Source of the DNA: Hyphomicrobiales bacterium
Lineage (GTDB): Bacteria > Pseudomonadota > Alphaproteobacteria > Parvibaculales > Parvibaculaceae
Direction of reading: 5' to 3'
Assembly (NCBI GenBank): GCA_016124805.1
Contig: WGND01000013.1
Location: forward strand, 1-64,000
DNA: 64,000 bases
Shown: positions 9,065-18,247 of the stretch, piece by piece
Numbering within the stretch: the first letter of the stretch is position 1
How the letters are laid out: the number at the start of each line of letters is the position of its first letter
The notes under the pieces: model-generated
What the model was told of the DNA's origin: nothing
Seen by the model: the letters and a program-made list of their open reading frames with translations, nothing else
The model's database searches: none
Position numbers and translations under genes: made by a program

Positions 9065-9490
9065 GTGGCAGCAGCAAGCGGCGATACCGTGAAAATTCAC
9101 TACACAGGCACATTGAGCGATGGCTCCGTTTTCGACAGCAGCGCCAATCGTGAACCCATCGAATTTGCCATCGGCTCGCAGTCGGTCATTCCCGGATTTG
9201 AATCAGCCGTCCTGGGCATGAATCCCGGCGACAGCAAGAAGGTCACCATTCCGAGCGCCGAAGCCTATGGCGAGCACGATCCGCGCATGGTGCAGGAAGT
9301 CCCCCGCGCTGAACTTCCCCCCGAGATGCAGCTGGAGCTTGGCATGCGTCTGGCCGCACGCGGCGAGAATGGTCAGGAAATTCCGCTCGTCGTCACCGCC
9401 CTCAATGACGAGACCGTGCGCCTCGACGCCAATCACCCGCTCGCCGGTCAGGATCTGACCTTCGAGATCACGCTCGTTTCAGTGGCCTGA
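9065..9490 (+). CDS. FKBP-type peptidyl-prolyl cis-trans isomerase (SlyD-like)
   Basis: 141 aa from the GTG at 9065, which has AAAGG seven bases upstream and gives the usual family N-terminus; an ATG at 9047 in the same frame is the alternative. The FKBP fold is clear: DTVKIHYTG, DGSVFDSS, a VIPGFE core and the inserted flap with AYGEHDPRMVQEVPR as in SlyD. The His/Cys-rich metal-binding tail of enterobacterial SlyD is absent. It assists proline isomerisation of folding proteins in the cytosol. It converges on the next gene with a 15-base gap. Confidence 0.9.
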   Translation: MAAASGDTVKIHYTGTLSDGSVFDSSANREPIEFAIGSQSVIPGFESAVLGMNPGDSKKVTIPSAEAYGEHDPRMVQEVPRAELPPEMQLELGMRLAARGENGQEIPLVVTALNDETVRLDANHPLAGQDLTFEITLVSVA

Positions 9491-9505
9491 GCCAATTGAA
9501 ATGAG

Positions 9506-10714
9506 CTAGCGATCAGGTCTAGCGAGGGGCAATGTGAAAGCCGCGTTCCTCGCCACTTCATCGCCTGTTGCGGGCCTATCGGCCTGATCAGTCGCGGGTG
9601 CCTCTCGCGTCGCCGATGCGACTTCTGGCGGTGGACTTTCAGCCCCGTTGCGATCAGGTCGCGCCAGCGGCACCATGATCATGGTTGCCGCCCTGCCGGT
9701 CGTCTCATCCACAGAAGCACGCAAAGGCAGGTTGGCATCGGGCGGTGTCGTATCCGGTAGAGCAGTCTCTGGCAGACCCGTCAGGGCTTCACGCACTTCG
9801 GACTGCGCTTGCGCCTTCGCCTCAGCCTGCGGCGCGCCGCCTGCAATTTCCGTCATGATCGACATGGCATCCCGCCAGCGCAGGATCAGCGGCGTACTGA
9901 GCGCCGCCACATCATTGCATTTCTCGCCGGGCTCCTCTCCGCGATGGCAAAGAACCGTGGCCCGCACAAGTTCGAACTGGAAGCGGGCGCGCCGCTGAAA
10001 TTCAGGAAAGAGACTGCTGGCGCGTGCTTTCGCCGCCACCGGGCCGAATGTCGCGCAATCCATCGGCTGGCGTTCCAGTATTTCGGAAATGATCGCGGCG
10101 GGCACATCCATTTGCGTTGTCGCGGCACATAGCCGCCACAGAATATCCGCTGTTGCATAGTCATAAAGCAGGATCAATCCGCGCGACTGGCTGTCAAGCC
10201 TCGCATAGAGCCGCGTCACATCGCGCGCAGTCCAGTCCCTGTATTGGTCAATAAAGTCGACAACATCAATCGGCCCCTCAGGCGCAGGCGACGTGACCTT
10301 CTCCCGCGCGATGGGCACATCAGGCGACACGCCATCACGCAGCAGGGAATATTGCTGTCCCGCAGCGGCATCCGGCGAGCCATCAGCCTTGGGGGGCATC
10401 ACCAAAATCTGCAACCCGCGCGGTCGTTCTTCCAGCAGGAAGAAACCATTGTCGATGCTCGACCCCTTCGCCCGCAGCCCGCCCTGCGCGCCATTCTTTG
10501 AACGTTCGCCATTCACGGCAAAACTCTTCCCGTCCGTCAGCACAAGACGACCGACCACGCGACCGGCACTTTCCTGAAGTGTCATCACCATACCGGCCGC
10601 CTCACCAATGCCCTGATAGTGCCCGCTGAGATTGCGGGCAGCATCTTCAGCCCGCGCGGCAAAAGCCGCGAGAAGAACCAGAGACATCAGAACGGACAGA
10701 AAGCGAAAATTCAA
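9506..10714 (-). CDS. Exported protein of unknown function
   Basis: 402 aa if read from the TTG at 10714, which has GAGGG about ten bases upstream and gives a proper signal peptide (charged start, then LSVLMSLVLLAAFAARA). The ATG at 10687 would give a very short signal. After cleavage comes a domain of about 110 residues starting LSGHYQGIGEA, which looks like a beta-rich ligand-binding domain, then a helical domain with conserved-looking cysteines, then a Pro/Ala/Glu-rich tail in which PLARPDR occurs twice. Periplasmic. The start lies beside the stop of the gamma-carbonic anhydrase gene, so the two are probably co-transcribed. Confidence 0.75.
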   Translation of the reverse strand: MNFRFLSVLMSLVLLAAFAARAEDAARNLSGHYQGIGEAAGMVMTLQESAGRVVGRLVLTDGKSFAVNGERSKNGAQGGLRAKGSSIDNGFFLLEERPRGLQILVMPPKADGSPDAAAGQQYSLLRDGVSPDVPIAREKVTSPAPEGPIDVVDFIDQYRDWTARDVTRLYARLDSQSRGLILLYDYATADILWRLCAATTQMDVPAAIISEILERQPMDCATFGPVAAKARASSLFPEFQRRARFQFELVRATVLCHRGEEPGEKCNDVAALSTPLILRWRDAMSIMTEIAGGAPQAEAKAQAQSEVREALTGLPETALPDTTPPDANLPLRASVDETTGRAATMIMVPLARPDRNGAESPPPEVASATREAPATDQADRPATGDEVARNAAFTLPLARPDR

Positions 10715-10727
10715 AACGATGGCGCCC

Positions 10728-11258
10728 TCAATCAATCGGCTTGAGTTCAGAGGAAAAGCGCTTCCAGTTCTCGACATAATGGGTCGCGGAGGCACGCAGC
10801 ATCTCCACAACATTTTCTTCGAGCGTTTTGACCACACGACCGGGCGATCCCAGCACCATGGAGTAATCGGGAATCTCCTTGCTTTCGGCAATCAGCGTAT
10901 GGGCGCCGATAATGCAACCCTTGCCGATCTTCGTGTTGTTCAGCACCGTGCTGCCAATGCCGATCAGCGTGTCGTCGCCAATCGTGCAGCCATGCAGCAT
11001 CACCATATGGCCGATGGTCACATTGGCGCCCACGGTCAGCGGCGAGCCCATATCGGTATGGAAAACCGAGCCATCCTGCACATTGGAATTTTCACCAATG
11101 GTGATGAGTTCATTGTCGCCACGCAGCACGGCACCCCACCAGACACTGGCATTCCGCTCCAGCTTCACATGGCCCATCACCTGCGCATTGGGGGCAATCC
11201 AGTATTCGCCATCGGCAGGCAGTTGGGGGCGGGCGGCGCCCAATGCATAAAGTGCCAT
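10728..11258 (-). CDS. Gamma-carbonic anhydrase family protein
   Basis: 176 aa. The whole protein is a left-handed beta-helix of hexapeptide repeats. The three metal-binding histidines of the family are at 67 (VFHTD), 84 and 89 (IGHMVMLHG). Family members (YrdA, PaaY, CaiE, mitochondrial gamma-CA) bind zinc and some hydrate carbon dioxide or hydrolyse thioesters. The ATG has GAGGAGA upstream. First gene of a probable two-gene operon with the exported protein. Confidence 0.9.
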   Translation of the reverse strand: MALYALGAARPQLPADGEYWIAPNAQVMGHVKLERNASVWWGAVLRGDNELITIGENSNVQDGSVFHTDMGSPLTVGANVTIGHMVMLHGCTIGDDTLIGIGSTVLNNTKIGKGCIIGAHTLIAESKEIPDYSMVLGSPGRVVKTLEENVVEMLRASATHYVENWKRFSSELKPID

Positions 11259-11438
11259 TCAGTCGTCTCCTCGGTCTGTTCGATATGTCAATGTCGCGAC
11301 TATGCCATGATGCCCGGCCTGAAACGAGGCCGGATCAGGCGATCTTGTCACGCGAATGACAATGCCCAAGGATAGCATCGATATCGAACCCGTGGATAAG
11401 TCGACGGGAAATCCCCATGCCGATCAGGATGACGCCGC

Positions 11439-13457
11439 ATGACGAAGCACCCCTCATTCGAAGAAGAGCTTGAATCAGCCGACGACACACCCGTCGCGCG
11501 CCAAACGGCTCCAAGCCTCGATCATATCTGGCAGCGCCGTCTGGCGCGCCGCAGCGTTCTCAAGGGTTTCGCGCAGGCTGGTCTCCTGGCGGGCGCATCC
11601 ACCAGCATATTGGCACTTGCGGCCTGCGATGATGACAACGGCAAGCAGGCAGATGCCGCCACCGAACCCGCGGTCGATGCCTCTCGTTTCAACTTTGAAG
11701 AAATTGCCCATGGCGTCGATGAAACCCACCACGTCGCACCGGGCTATGACGCCGCCATCCTCATCCGTTGGGGCGATGCCGTTGTGCCCGGCGCCCCGCC
11801 CTTCGATCCGCTGAACCAGTCTGCCGCCGCCCAGCGCCTGCAGTTTGGCTACAACAATGATTATGTCGGCTTCATCCCGCTCCCCTATGGCACGACATCA
11901 AGTGATCGCGGCCTGCTCTGCGTCAATCACGAATATACCAATGATGATCTCATGTTCCCCGGTCTCGCGGGCACGGATTTCCGCGAAACGGAAACCGCCG
12001 AACAGGTCGAAATCGCCATGGCCGCCCATGGCGGTTCCATCATCGAGATCGCCCGCAAGGCGGACGGGGCATGGGAAGTCGTCAAGGACAGCAGCTACAA
12101 TCGCCGTATCACCCTGCTCGACACGGAAATGACGATCGGTGGTCCCGCCGCCGGTCATCCACGCATGCAGACGAGCGAAGATCCCACCGGCCTGCGCGTC
12201 ATCGGCACCGTGAATAATTGCGCCGGCGGCATCACGCCGTGGGGCACCTATCTCATGGCCGAGGAAAATGTGAACATGTATTTCCGCGGACATCTCGTAC
12301 CCGGCCCCGAGCAGATGTCGCAATTCCGCATGTCCATTCCGGGCAACCGCTTTCCCTGGGGCAAGTTCCACAAGCGCTTCGATGTGAATGCCGAACCGCG
12401 CGAGCCCAACCGCTTCGGCTGGATCGTCGAAGTCAATCCGCTTGACCCCAGCTCAATGCCCGTCAAACGCACCGCGCTTGGCCGCTTCAAGCATGAGGGC
12501 GCGGAAACAACCCAATCAAAAGATGGCCATGTTGTGATCTATATGGGCGACGATCAGGCCAATGAATATCTCTACAAATATGTCTCCCGCGACCCGATCA
12601 ACCTGAAGGATCGCGCGGCCAATCAGCATCTGCTGGATGACGGCACGCTTTATGTAGCGCGCTTTGCCGAAGACGGCACGGGCCAGTGGATGCCACTCAT
12701 CCATGGCGAGAACGGCCTTGATGCGAGCAATGGCTTCAACGACATGGCCGACATCCTGATCGAAGCCCGCCGCGCCGCCGACATTCTGGGCGCAACGCCG
12801 CTCGACCGCCCCGAGGATGTGCAACCTGATGCCGCGACCGGCAAAGTCTATATGGCGCTGACCAACAACAAGGGCCGACGACCGGAAAATATCGATGCCG
12901 TCAATCCGCGCGCGAAAAATGAATGGGGCCAGATTGTCGAGCTGACACCTCATGATGGCGACCACGCCAATAGCGGTTTTGACTGGGACCTTCTCGTCAA
13001 ATGCGGCAATCCCGCTGACGCTGCTGTTGATGCGGAATGGAACAAGGCAACGTCGGAAAATGGCTGGTTTGCCTGCCCCGACAATATGGCAACGGACAGC
13101 AAGGGCCGTCTCTGGGTCGCCACCGACCAGGGATCGGCCTGGTCGGCAACCACCGGCTCAGCCGATGGCATCTATGCGCTGGAGACGGAAGGGGCCGAGC
13201 GCGGCACCGGTCACATGTTCTTCCGTGTACCCGTGGGCGCGGAAATGTGTGGTCCCTGCTTCACGCCGGATTCCACCACGTTCTTTGTCGCCGTCCAGCA
13301 TCCGGCCGCCGATGGCACCAAGGATTTTGCCGGTTTTGAACGGGAGTCAAGCTTTGAAGACCCCGCCACACGCTGGCCGGACTTCACAGCCGGCATGCCG
13401 CCCCGTCCCTCCGTGGTCGTCATAACGGCAAAAGACAAAGGCGTGATTGGCGGCTGA
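11439..13457 (+). CDS. PhoX family alkaline phosphatase (DUF839)
   Basis: 672 aa. A long N-terminus carries a twin-arginine-like signal (ARRSVLKG, 36-43, then a hydrophobic stretch ending LALAAC), so it is folded before export by Tat. The body matches PhoX (PF05787): blocks such as CVNHEYTND, NNCAGGITPWGTYLMAEEN, YMGDDQANEYLYKYVS and the GADW-like CPDNMATDSKGRLWVATDQG. PhoX enzymes use calcium and iron to release phosphate from organic esters in the periplasm. The Cys at the end of the signal could also be lipidated. Single gene; no Pho box verified. Confidence 0.92.
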   Translation: MTKHPSFEEELESADDTPVARQTAPSLDHIWQRRLARRSVLKGFAQAGLLAGASTSILALAACDDDNGKQADAATEPAVDASRFNFEEIAHGVDETHHVAPGYDAAILIRWGDAVVPGAPPFDPLNQSAAAQRLQFGYNNDYVGFIPLPYGTTSSDRGLLCVNHEYTNDDLMFPGLAGTDFRETETAEQVEIAMAAHGGSIIEIARKADGAWEVVKDSSYNRRITLLDTEMTIGGPAAGHPRMQTSEDPTGLRVIGTVNNCAGGITPWGTYLMAEENVNMYFRGHLVPGPEQMSQFRMSIPGNRFPWGKFHKRFDVNAEPREPNRFGWIVEVNPLDPSSMPVKRTALGRFKHEGAETTQSKDGHVVIYMGDDQANEYLYKYVSRDPINLKDRAANQHLLDDGTLYVARFAEDGTGQWMPLIHGENGLDASNGFNDMADILIEARRAADILGATPLDRPEDVQPDAATGKVYMALTNNKGRRPENIDAVNPRAKNEWGQIVELTPHDGDHANSGFDWDLLVKCGNPADAAVDAEWNKATSENGWFACPDNMATDSKGRLWVATDQGSAWSATTGSADGIYALETEGAERGTGHMFFRVPVGAEMCGPCFTPDSTTFFVAVQHPAADGTKDFAGFERESSFEDPATRWPDFTAGMPPRPSVVVITAKDKGVIGG

Positions 13458-13574
13458 ACAGACGCCGGTTCAGGGGGCAAAACTTGCACTCAGCGGCTCA
13501 ATAGCCCAAGCTTCCTGTGACTGGCGGTGTTTCCGCCATTTCTGCAGACGTTGCGCGATGGGGGCGCTTTGGGC

Positions 13575-14630
13575 ATGCGTGTTGTTGCTTTTGTCATTTT
13601 CCTGCTTCTGTTTCCGGTGGCTTTTGTCGCCGTCTATCAACAGGGCTGGCTGGATAAATACATTCCCGAAGACGCTATACCTGCCGATCCCTTCATCAAG
13701 GCCGAACTCGCCACCAAAACGAATGCCGATGATCTGGCCACGCGCATCAACACCGCACTCGACAATGGCGATTATGACGATGCCCTCATGTATGCCGACA
13801 TCGCGCAGTATATGGTGGTGAAACTCGACCCGGAAACGCAGGCGCGCCTTGATGCGGAGAAAACAATGAGCCGCAGCGTCGTGCGCAACACAGGTGGCTT
13901 CTTTGAAGGTTTCGTCACCGGTCAGGGCAACAGCACCGCCGCCTTCATGGGCGCGATCACCTCCGACTTCACCGTTGTTGGCGATGTGCGCGACATTGGC
14001 CGCGAAGGCAGCAAAATGGTCGTCGGCGAGGATTATTCCAAACTTATTCTGGGTCTCTCGGTTGTCGGCCTCGCCGCCACCACGGCCACCGTGGCGACAG
14101 GTGGCGGCGGCCTGCCCGCCCGTATCGGAGTGTCGCTTCTGAAAGTGGCTGAAAAAGCCGGCACGATTACGGTGCGTTTTGCTCGCAACATCACGCGTCT
14201 GCTCGGCGAAGCGGTAAACTTTGAACGTCTGCGCGGCACGCTACGTACGGTCGATCTGAGCAACACCGCTGCCACGCGCCGCGCTGTCACCGGCTATGCC
14301 GATTCAATCTCATTTGCCAAGCTCGCACCCGTTGTGGATGACATGGCCGCACTCAACAAGACCATGGGGCCTGCCGAATCCGTGCGTGTTCTCAAATATG
14401 TGGACAATACGGATGATCTTGCCCGCGTCGCCAAGATGGGTGGCAAGATGGGCTCCAAGACCCGCGGCATCATCGAAATCACCGGCAAGACCAGCCTGCG
14501 CGCCTTCAAGACGGTCACCAATCTCGTACGTCTGGCACTGGAATGGATCTGGGCCATTGTCGCGGGCATCGGCACGATGCTCTTCGGCACAGCCACGCGG
14601 GCTGTGACAAGGCGCAGCCGCACAGCCTGA
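13575..14630 (+). CDS. Membrane protein of unknown function
   Basis: 351 aa from the ATG at 13575 (an in-frame GTG at 13527 is possible). An N-terminal transmembrane helix (VVAFVIFLLLFPVAFVAVY) is followed by a soluble helical part (NADDLATRINTALDNGDYDDA), a Gly/Ala-rich hydrophobic segment (LILGLSVVGLAATTATVATGG, about 155-180) and a third near the C-terminus (ALEWIWAIVAGIGTMLFGTA). No family recognised. The Gly-rich middle resembles membrane-inserting or phage-type inner-membrane proteins, but this is a guess. Converges on the next operon. Confidence 0.72.
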   Translation: MRVVAFVIFLLLFPVAFVAVYQQGWLDKYIPEDAIPADPFIKAELATKTNADDLATRINTALDNGDYDDALMYADIAQYMVVKLDPETQARLDAEKTMSRSVVRNTGGFFEGFVTGQGNSTAAFMGAITSDFTVVGDVRDIGREGSKMVVGEDYSKLILGLSVVGLAATTATVATGGGGLPARIGVSLLKVAEKAGTITVRFARNITRLLGEAVNFERLRGTLRTVDLSNTAATRRAVTGYADSISFAKLAPVVDDMAALNKTMGPAESVRVLKYVDNTDDLARVAKMGGKMGSKTRGIIEITGKTSLRAFKTVTNLVRLALEWIWAIVAGIGTMLFGTATRAVTRRSRTA

Positions 14631-14643
14631 ACGGCTGCGATTT

Positions 14644-14973
14644 TCAGAGCGTCAGGAGAATGCTGAGCAGCAGGATGCCGGAGAGAAAGGCCCAGCCGAG
14701 CGAGATCATGGCCGAGAGAAAGAGCCATGCCGGCGGACGGTTTTCAAAAACCTGAGCCCGCAGCGCGTTGCGCAGAATGACCAGCGGCCCGGCAAAGATC
14801 AGCATGAAAATCGCCGCCAGCAACCCGAGGGTCGTTTCGGCAGGCATCGAAAAGCTTGGTGGCTTGTTCGTGATCAGGCGATAGAAACTGCCTGTCAGCC
14901 CGGAAGCAACGATCCCGGTTGCAACCGTCAGCGCAAAAATTGTCAAAGTCAGCATCAGCCCCGCCCCTGCCAT
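14644..14973 (-). CDS. Small three-helix membrane protein
   Basis: 109 aa with three predicted transmembrane helices: residues about 5-25, 48-68 and 84-106. Between helices one and two is a conserved-looking FYRLITNKPPSFS loop. Function unknown. Its ATG lies two bases past the stop of the upstream exported-protein gene, so both are translated from one message. Confidence 0.7.
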   Translation of the reverse strand: MAGAGLMLTLTIFALTVATGIVASGLTGSFYRLITNKPPSFSMPAETTLGLLAAIFMLIFAGPLVILRNALRAQVFENRPPAWLFLSAMISLGWAFLSGILLLSILLTL

Positions 14974-14974
14974 T

Positions 14975-15382
14975 CTAGTTCATTCGCGGCGCGGCTTCAG
15001 CCGACACCGGTTCAAGCCATTTGGTCTCGACGGCCTTCACCAGGCCGCCAAGTTGATGTCGTGCTGCCGAAACAAGAAATTCGGGCACCACCTTATTGTC
15101 GAGAAGCGCCACCACACCCGGCGCACGCATGTCAGCCGCCAGCCGTTCTGCTGTGGCCTGCTGGGCCGAGGCAATCAGCGAACCCATCACGGAGCTGTCG
15201 TCACCGCCGAGCGTCAGCCCGGCCACATCGCAGCGCCCCTGCACATGGCTGCAATGAAGCGCCGCATCACGCAGAAGCGCCCCGCCCTGCGGGCCGGCCA
15301 GCGAGCCGAGATTGCCCATATGGCCCGCAAGGCCAAGAACAACGCCGCCCAGAAACAGTGATCGAATGGCAAAATGTGTCAT
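14975..15382 (-). CDS. Small exported protein of unknown function
   Basis: 135 aa. Residues 1-20 are hydrophobic (IRSLFLGGVVLGLAGHMG) and look like a signal peptide or anchor. The rest is helical, with two cysteines (CSHVQGRC) that could form a disulfide. No family recognised. It heads a two-gene operon with the three-helix membrane protein, which suggests they work together at the envelope. Confidence 0.65.
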   Translation of the reverse strand: MTHFAIRSLFLGGVVLGLAGHMGNLGSLAGPQGGALLRDAALHCSHVQGRCDVAGLTLGGDDSSVMGSLIASAQQATAERLAADMRAPGVVALLDNKVVPEFLVSAARHQLGGLVKAVETKWLEPVSAEAAPRMN

Positions 15383-15656
15383 GCCAGCTGTTTCGCAAGC
15401 GCCGTACCACGGCGCAAAGCGCAGGCAACTTTTGACCGGAATTGAAATAGTCTTTTAATTACAGTCGATTATAGATAGAGCGGTGGAAAGGATCGCGCGG
15501 ATCATCAGGCCCCGAAGCGGAGCCTACGTGCCGCTTTGCATCGCGGTGTGCCAGCACGAAACACTCCGGCACCCCCGGCTTGCTGATCGGGACATGAAAG
15601 ATATGATGCGGATTGTCGTCGGCACCTGCCGGCGGCTCCAAGGGGAAGGAAGAAGC

Positions 15657-16424
15657 GTGGCGCGGCGTAACAAGAATTCGGGTGATGAGCTGGTTCATGA
15701 ACGGCCGGCCTGGATCATCCCGGCACTGGTGATTGCAGCGGTGCTCTGCTTCTCAGCCTTCTTCCTCTATTATTATTTTGGCCCGACTCCCAACGAGATC
15801 CTTGGCCTCGACCCGCGCGCCAGCGCCGACAGCCGCCGGATTGAAACGGTGGTGGCGGGATCCCGTTTCATGATCCCTGAAAACTACACCCGCTATCCCT
15901 CGCAGCGCGGGGGCGGCGCCCATACACGCATCGACATGCATGCGCTCCTGCCGGGTTTTGCCCCCTTCAGCATGGCGCGGCAACAGGAATTCAATGATAA
16001 CGGCCCCAAATCGCAGGTGATCTATTTCACACTGCGCGAAACCGTCACGCCCCTGCCCGCCGACCGGCGCCTGAAAGACATCTATTCAAAATATCTGGTA
16101 TCACCGACGCCCGATCACGACCCCGCCGGTCTCGACCGCTTTCACTTCCGCCCCGATTCCGGCTATCGCGATCAGGACCTGCTTGTCGGCACAGACGCCA
16201 ATGGCCACATGACGCTGCTCATCTGCGAATTGACCACGCCCAAGCTGGATAGCCCGAACTGCACGCGCTCCATGCTGCTTTCGCCCACGCTGGAACTGGT
16301 CTATCGCTACAAGCGGGCCAATTTGCCGAACTGGCGCGAGATCGACAGCACCGTAACCCAGCTGATTGAGAGCTTTGAAGTGCCCGGCCTGCCCAATGAT
16401 CTGGCAGGCTCCATCACCGATTGA
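15657..16424 (+). CDS. Single-span membrane protein of unknown function
   Basis: 255 aa from the GTG at 15657, chosen because GGAAGGA lies six bases upstream; the open frame starts earlier but has no such site. One transmembrane helix (WIIPALVIAAVLCFSAFFLYYYF, about 20-42) anchors a periplasmic domain of about 210 residues containing RFMIPENYTRYP and a late LLICELTTPKLDSPNCTR segment. Family not recognised. Its stop codon touches the stop of the convergent DUF3126 gene. Confidence 0.75.
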   Translation: MARRNKNSGDELVHERPAWIIPALVIAAVLCFSAFFLYYYFGPTPNEILGLDPRASADSRRIETVVAGSRFMIPENYTRYPSQRGGGAHTRIDMHALLPGFAPFSMARQQEFNDNGPKSQVIYFTLRETVTPLPADRRLKDIYSKYLVSPTPDHDPAGLDRFHFRPDSGYRDQDLLVGTDANGHMTLLICELTTPKLDSPNCTRSMLLSPTLELVYRYKRANLPNWREIDSTVTQLIESFEVPGLPNDLAGSITD

Positions 16425-16649
16425 TTATTCCGGCAGATCGATATCCAGAATGGCCATGTTGAAGGCGTAGGAGACTTCGCCTTCTTCATCATCCTTGAAC
16501 AGCACGCCAATAAATTCGCTGCCGATATTGACTTCCACGGAGTCATCCTTGTTGGGACGCGTCACGAGGTTGATCGTGGGCAAACCAAATTTCTCGCGGA
16601 AATAAGTTTCGAGGCGCTTGATTTCGGTCTTGTCCAAGGAAGTCTCCAT
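16425..16649 (-). CDS. DUF3126 family protein
   Basis: 74 aa, the usual length of this small alphaproteobacterial family (PF11324). The sequence has the helix LDKTEIKRLETYFREKFG, then beta strands with EVNIGSEFIGVLFKDDEEGE and ends in DIDLPE. Function unknown; cytosolic. The gene abuts the convergent gene without any spacer. Confidence 0.88.
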   Translation of the reverse strand: METSLDKTEIKRLETYFREKFGLPTINLVTRPNKDDSVEVNIGSEFIGVLFKDDEEGEVSYAFNMAILDIDLPE

Positions 16650-16822
16650 TTATCTGTCAGGGCCGCCTGCGCGACCACGGGGCCTGCGACCTTTTAACCA
16701 TTTGCAGCCCCTGGCGCAAACCGGGGGCTCCGGCCCGGCTCGCCAGGACTGCGGCGCTACGTCCCGTTGGCGGACATCATAGCTTGTGTCAGCGTCGCTT
16801 CATCAGGGATGCAGGACAGGCC

Positions 16823-16954
16823 ATGTCAAAACGAAGCCTCAAATGGCTCATCATATTCACCATACTGCTCACAGCCGGGGCGCTGCTGACGCTCGCCATG
16901 CATGTTGGCGAAACGCCTGCCGCACAGACCGCCAGCTATGAGAATCCCCTCTAG
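16823..16954 (+). CDS. Tiny single-span membrane protein (43 aa)
   Basis: ATG at 16823 with AGGACAGG directly upstream at a suitable distance, stop at 16954. The product starts MSKRSLK (basic) and continues with one hydrophobic helix (WLIIFTILLTAGALLTLAM), then a short polar tail ending in ENPL. It fits the pattern of small bacterial membrane proteins. The reading frame is supported only by the start context and composition. Confidence 0.45.
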   Translation: MSKRSLKWLIIFTILLTAGALLTLAMHVGETPAAQTASYENPL

Positions 16955-16967
16955 CAGGGATTCTGGA

Positions 16968-17771
16968 TCAGCGGCAGGTATAGCCGCCATCCACCACCAT
17001 TTCAGAGCCTGTGGTAAAGCTTGACTCATCGCTTGCCAGATAAAGCGCGGCACTGGCAATTTCATCGGCAATACCAAGGCGTCCGATCGGATGCGCCGTG
17101 ACCAGCATATCAAGCACGGCATTGGCCCCTGCCGCATCACCCCCGCCCATACTATTGGCGGCATTGCGCACCAGCGGCGTATCGATATAACCGGGATGAA
17201 TCGAATTCACACGAATGCGATAGCCAGCCTCGGCGCATTCAAGTGCCACGCATTTTGTCAGCAGGCGCACACCACCCTTGGCCGAATTATAGTCTGCGCT
17301 ATTGGCATTGCCCACGAGCCCCAGTATGGACGAGACATTGATGATGGAACCACCGGGGCCACCCTTGGCTGTGGTTTCCTTGATCGCGCGCACGCCATGT
17401 TTGCAGCCGAGAAAAACACCATCGAGATTAACAGCCAGTGTGTGACGCCACTGCTCTATCGTCATGTCTTCAACAGGTGCACCAGGCGTGGCAATGCCCG
17501 CATTGTTGAGCACCACATGGAGCCCGCCAAACTTGTGCCGGGCCAGCGCCACCGCCGCTTCCCACTCGATTTCGTCGGTCACCTGATGCCGCATGAATAC
17601 GGCAAGCCCACCCTTGGCATTGATATCGGCGACCACGGCCTCGCCTGCCTCCTCATCAAGATCGGTGCAGACGATCTTGGCCCCTTCGCGCGCAAACATG
17701 CGGGCCGATGCCGCCCCGATGCCTTTGCCAGCACCCGTGATCAGCGCCACTTTTCCATCCAGGCGTCCCAT
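16968..17771 (-). CDS. SDR family oxidoreductase
   Basis: 267 aa classical short-chain dehydrogenase. NAD(P) motif TGAGKGIG (12-19), an acidic CTDLDEE after strand two that favours NAD, NNAG in the middle, and the catalytic Ser with YNSAK. The C-terminus has the usual substrate loop and VDGGYTC end. Relatives oxidise hydroxysteroids, cyclic alcohols or 3-hydroxyacyl groups. Single gene here; no partner decides its substrate. Confidence 0.9.
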   Translation of the reverse strand: MGRLDGKVALITGAGKGIGAASARMFAREGAKIVCTDLDEEAGEAVVADINAKGGLAVFMRHQVTDEIEWEAAVALARHKFGGLHVVLNNAGIATPGAPVEDMTIEQWRHTLAVNLDGVFLGCKHGVRAIKETTAKGGPGGSIINVSSILGLVGNANSADYNSAKGGVRLLTKCVALECAEAGYRIRVNSIHPGYIDTPLVRNAANSMGGGDAAGANAVLDMLVTAHPIGRLGIADEIASAALYLASDESSFTTGSEMVVDGGYTCR

Positions 17772-17942
17772 TTTCCCATCCTTTTCTTATTGTTTTTGAG
17801 TCTGGCGCTTATTCTGCCGCTTTGAGGGCCATGCGCCTAGTGGGAACCTCCCTTGAACCCATGCTATACAGGGCCACCGCAAGCCAGCCCCCTTCTTTCG
17901 ACCAGTACCCGGCAAAGATCGGGCCGTAACAGTGAGGAAAAC

Positions 17943-18227
17943 ATGGCCGTCGCCTATACCGTCACCTTCAAGACGACCAAAACCGACCAGATCACATCGC
18001 AGCTTCAGGGCTACAAGGAACGCGAACTCGACCGCAATCCGCCGCCCGGCTTCCGATCCGCCGTGATCGAGGAACATGCGACCAAAGGCGTCGTCCACTT
18101 CCGCACCGAATGGGCCGATGATGAGTCACTTGACGATGTGCGCGACGGTGCTCCCTGGGAGGCCTGTATGGATCTCTGCGGCATCTATGCCGACGGCGAA
18201 GAAGAAACGCGCCAGACCATCGACTGA
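17943..18227 (+). CDS. Conserved hypothetical protein
   Basis: 94 aa from the ATG at 17943, which has GAGGAAAAC upstream; the open frame extends 30 codons further without support. Contains an alpha/beta-looking VAYTVTFKTTKTDQITSQL start and an acidic second half. Family not recognised. The FAD oxidoreductase gene starts 20 bases downstream, so the two probably form an operon. Confidence 0.7.
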   Translation: MAVAYTVTFKTTKTDQITSQLQGYKERELDRNPPPGFRSAVIEEHATKGVVHFRTEWADDESLDDVRDGAPWEACMDLCGIYADGEEETRQTID

Positions 18228-18247
18228 AGCCAACCCTCTGAGGATTC

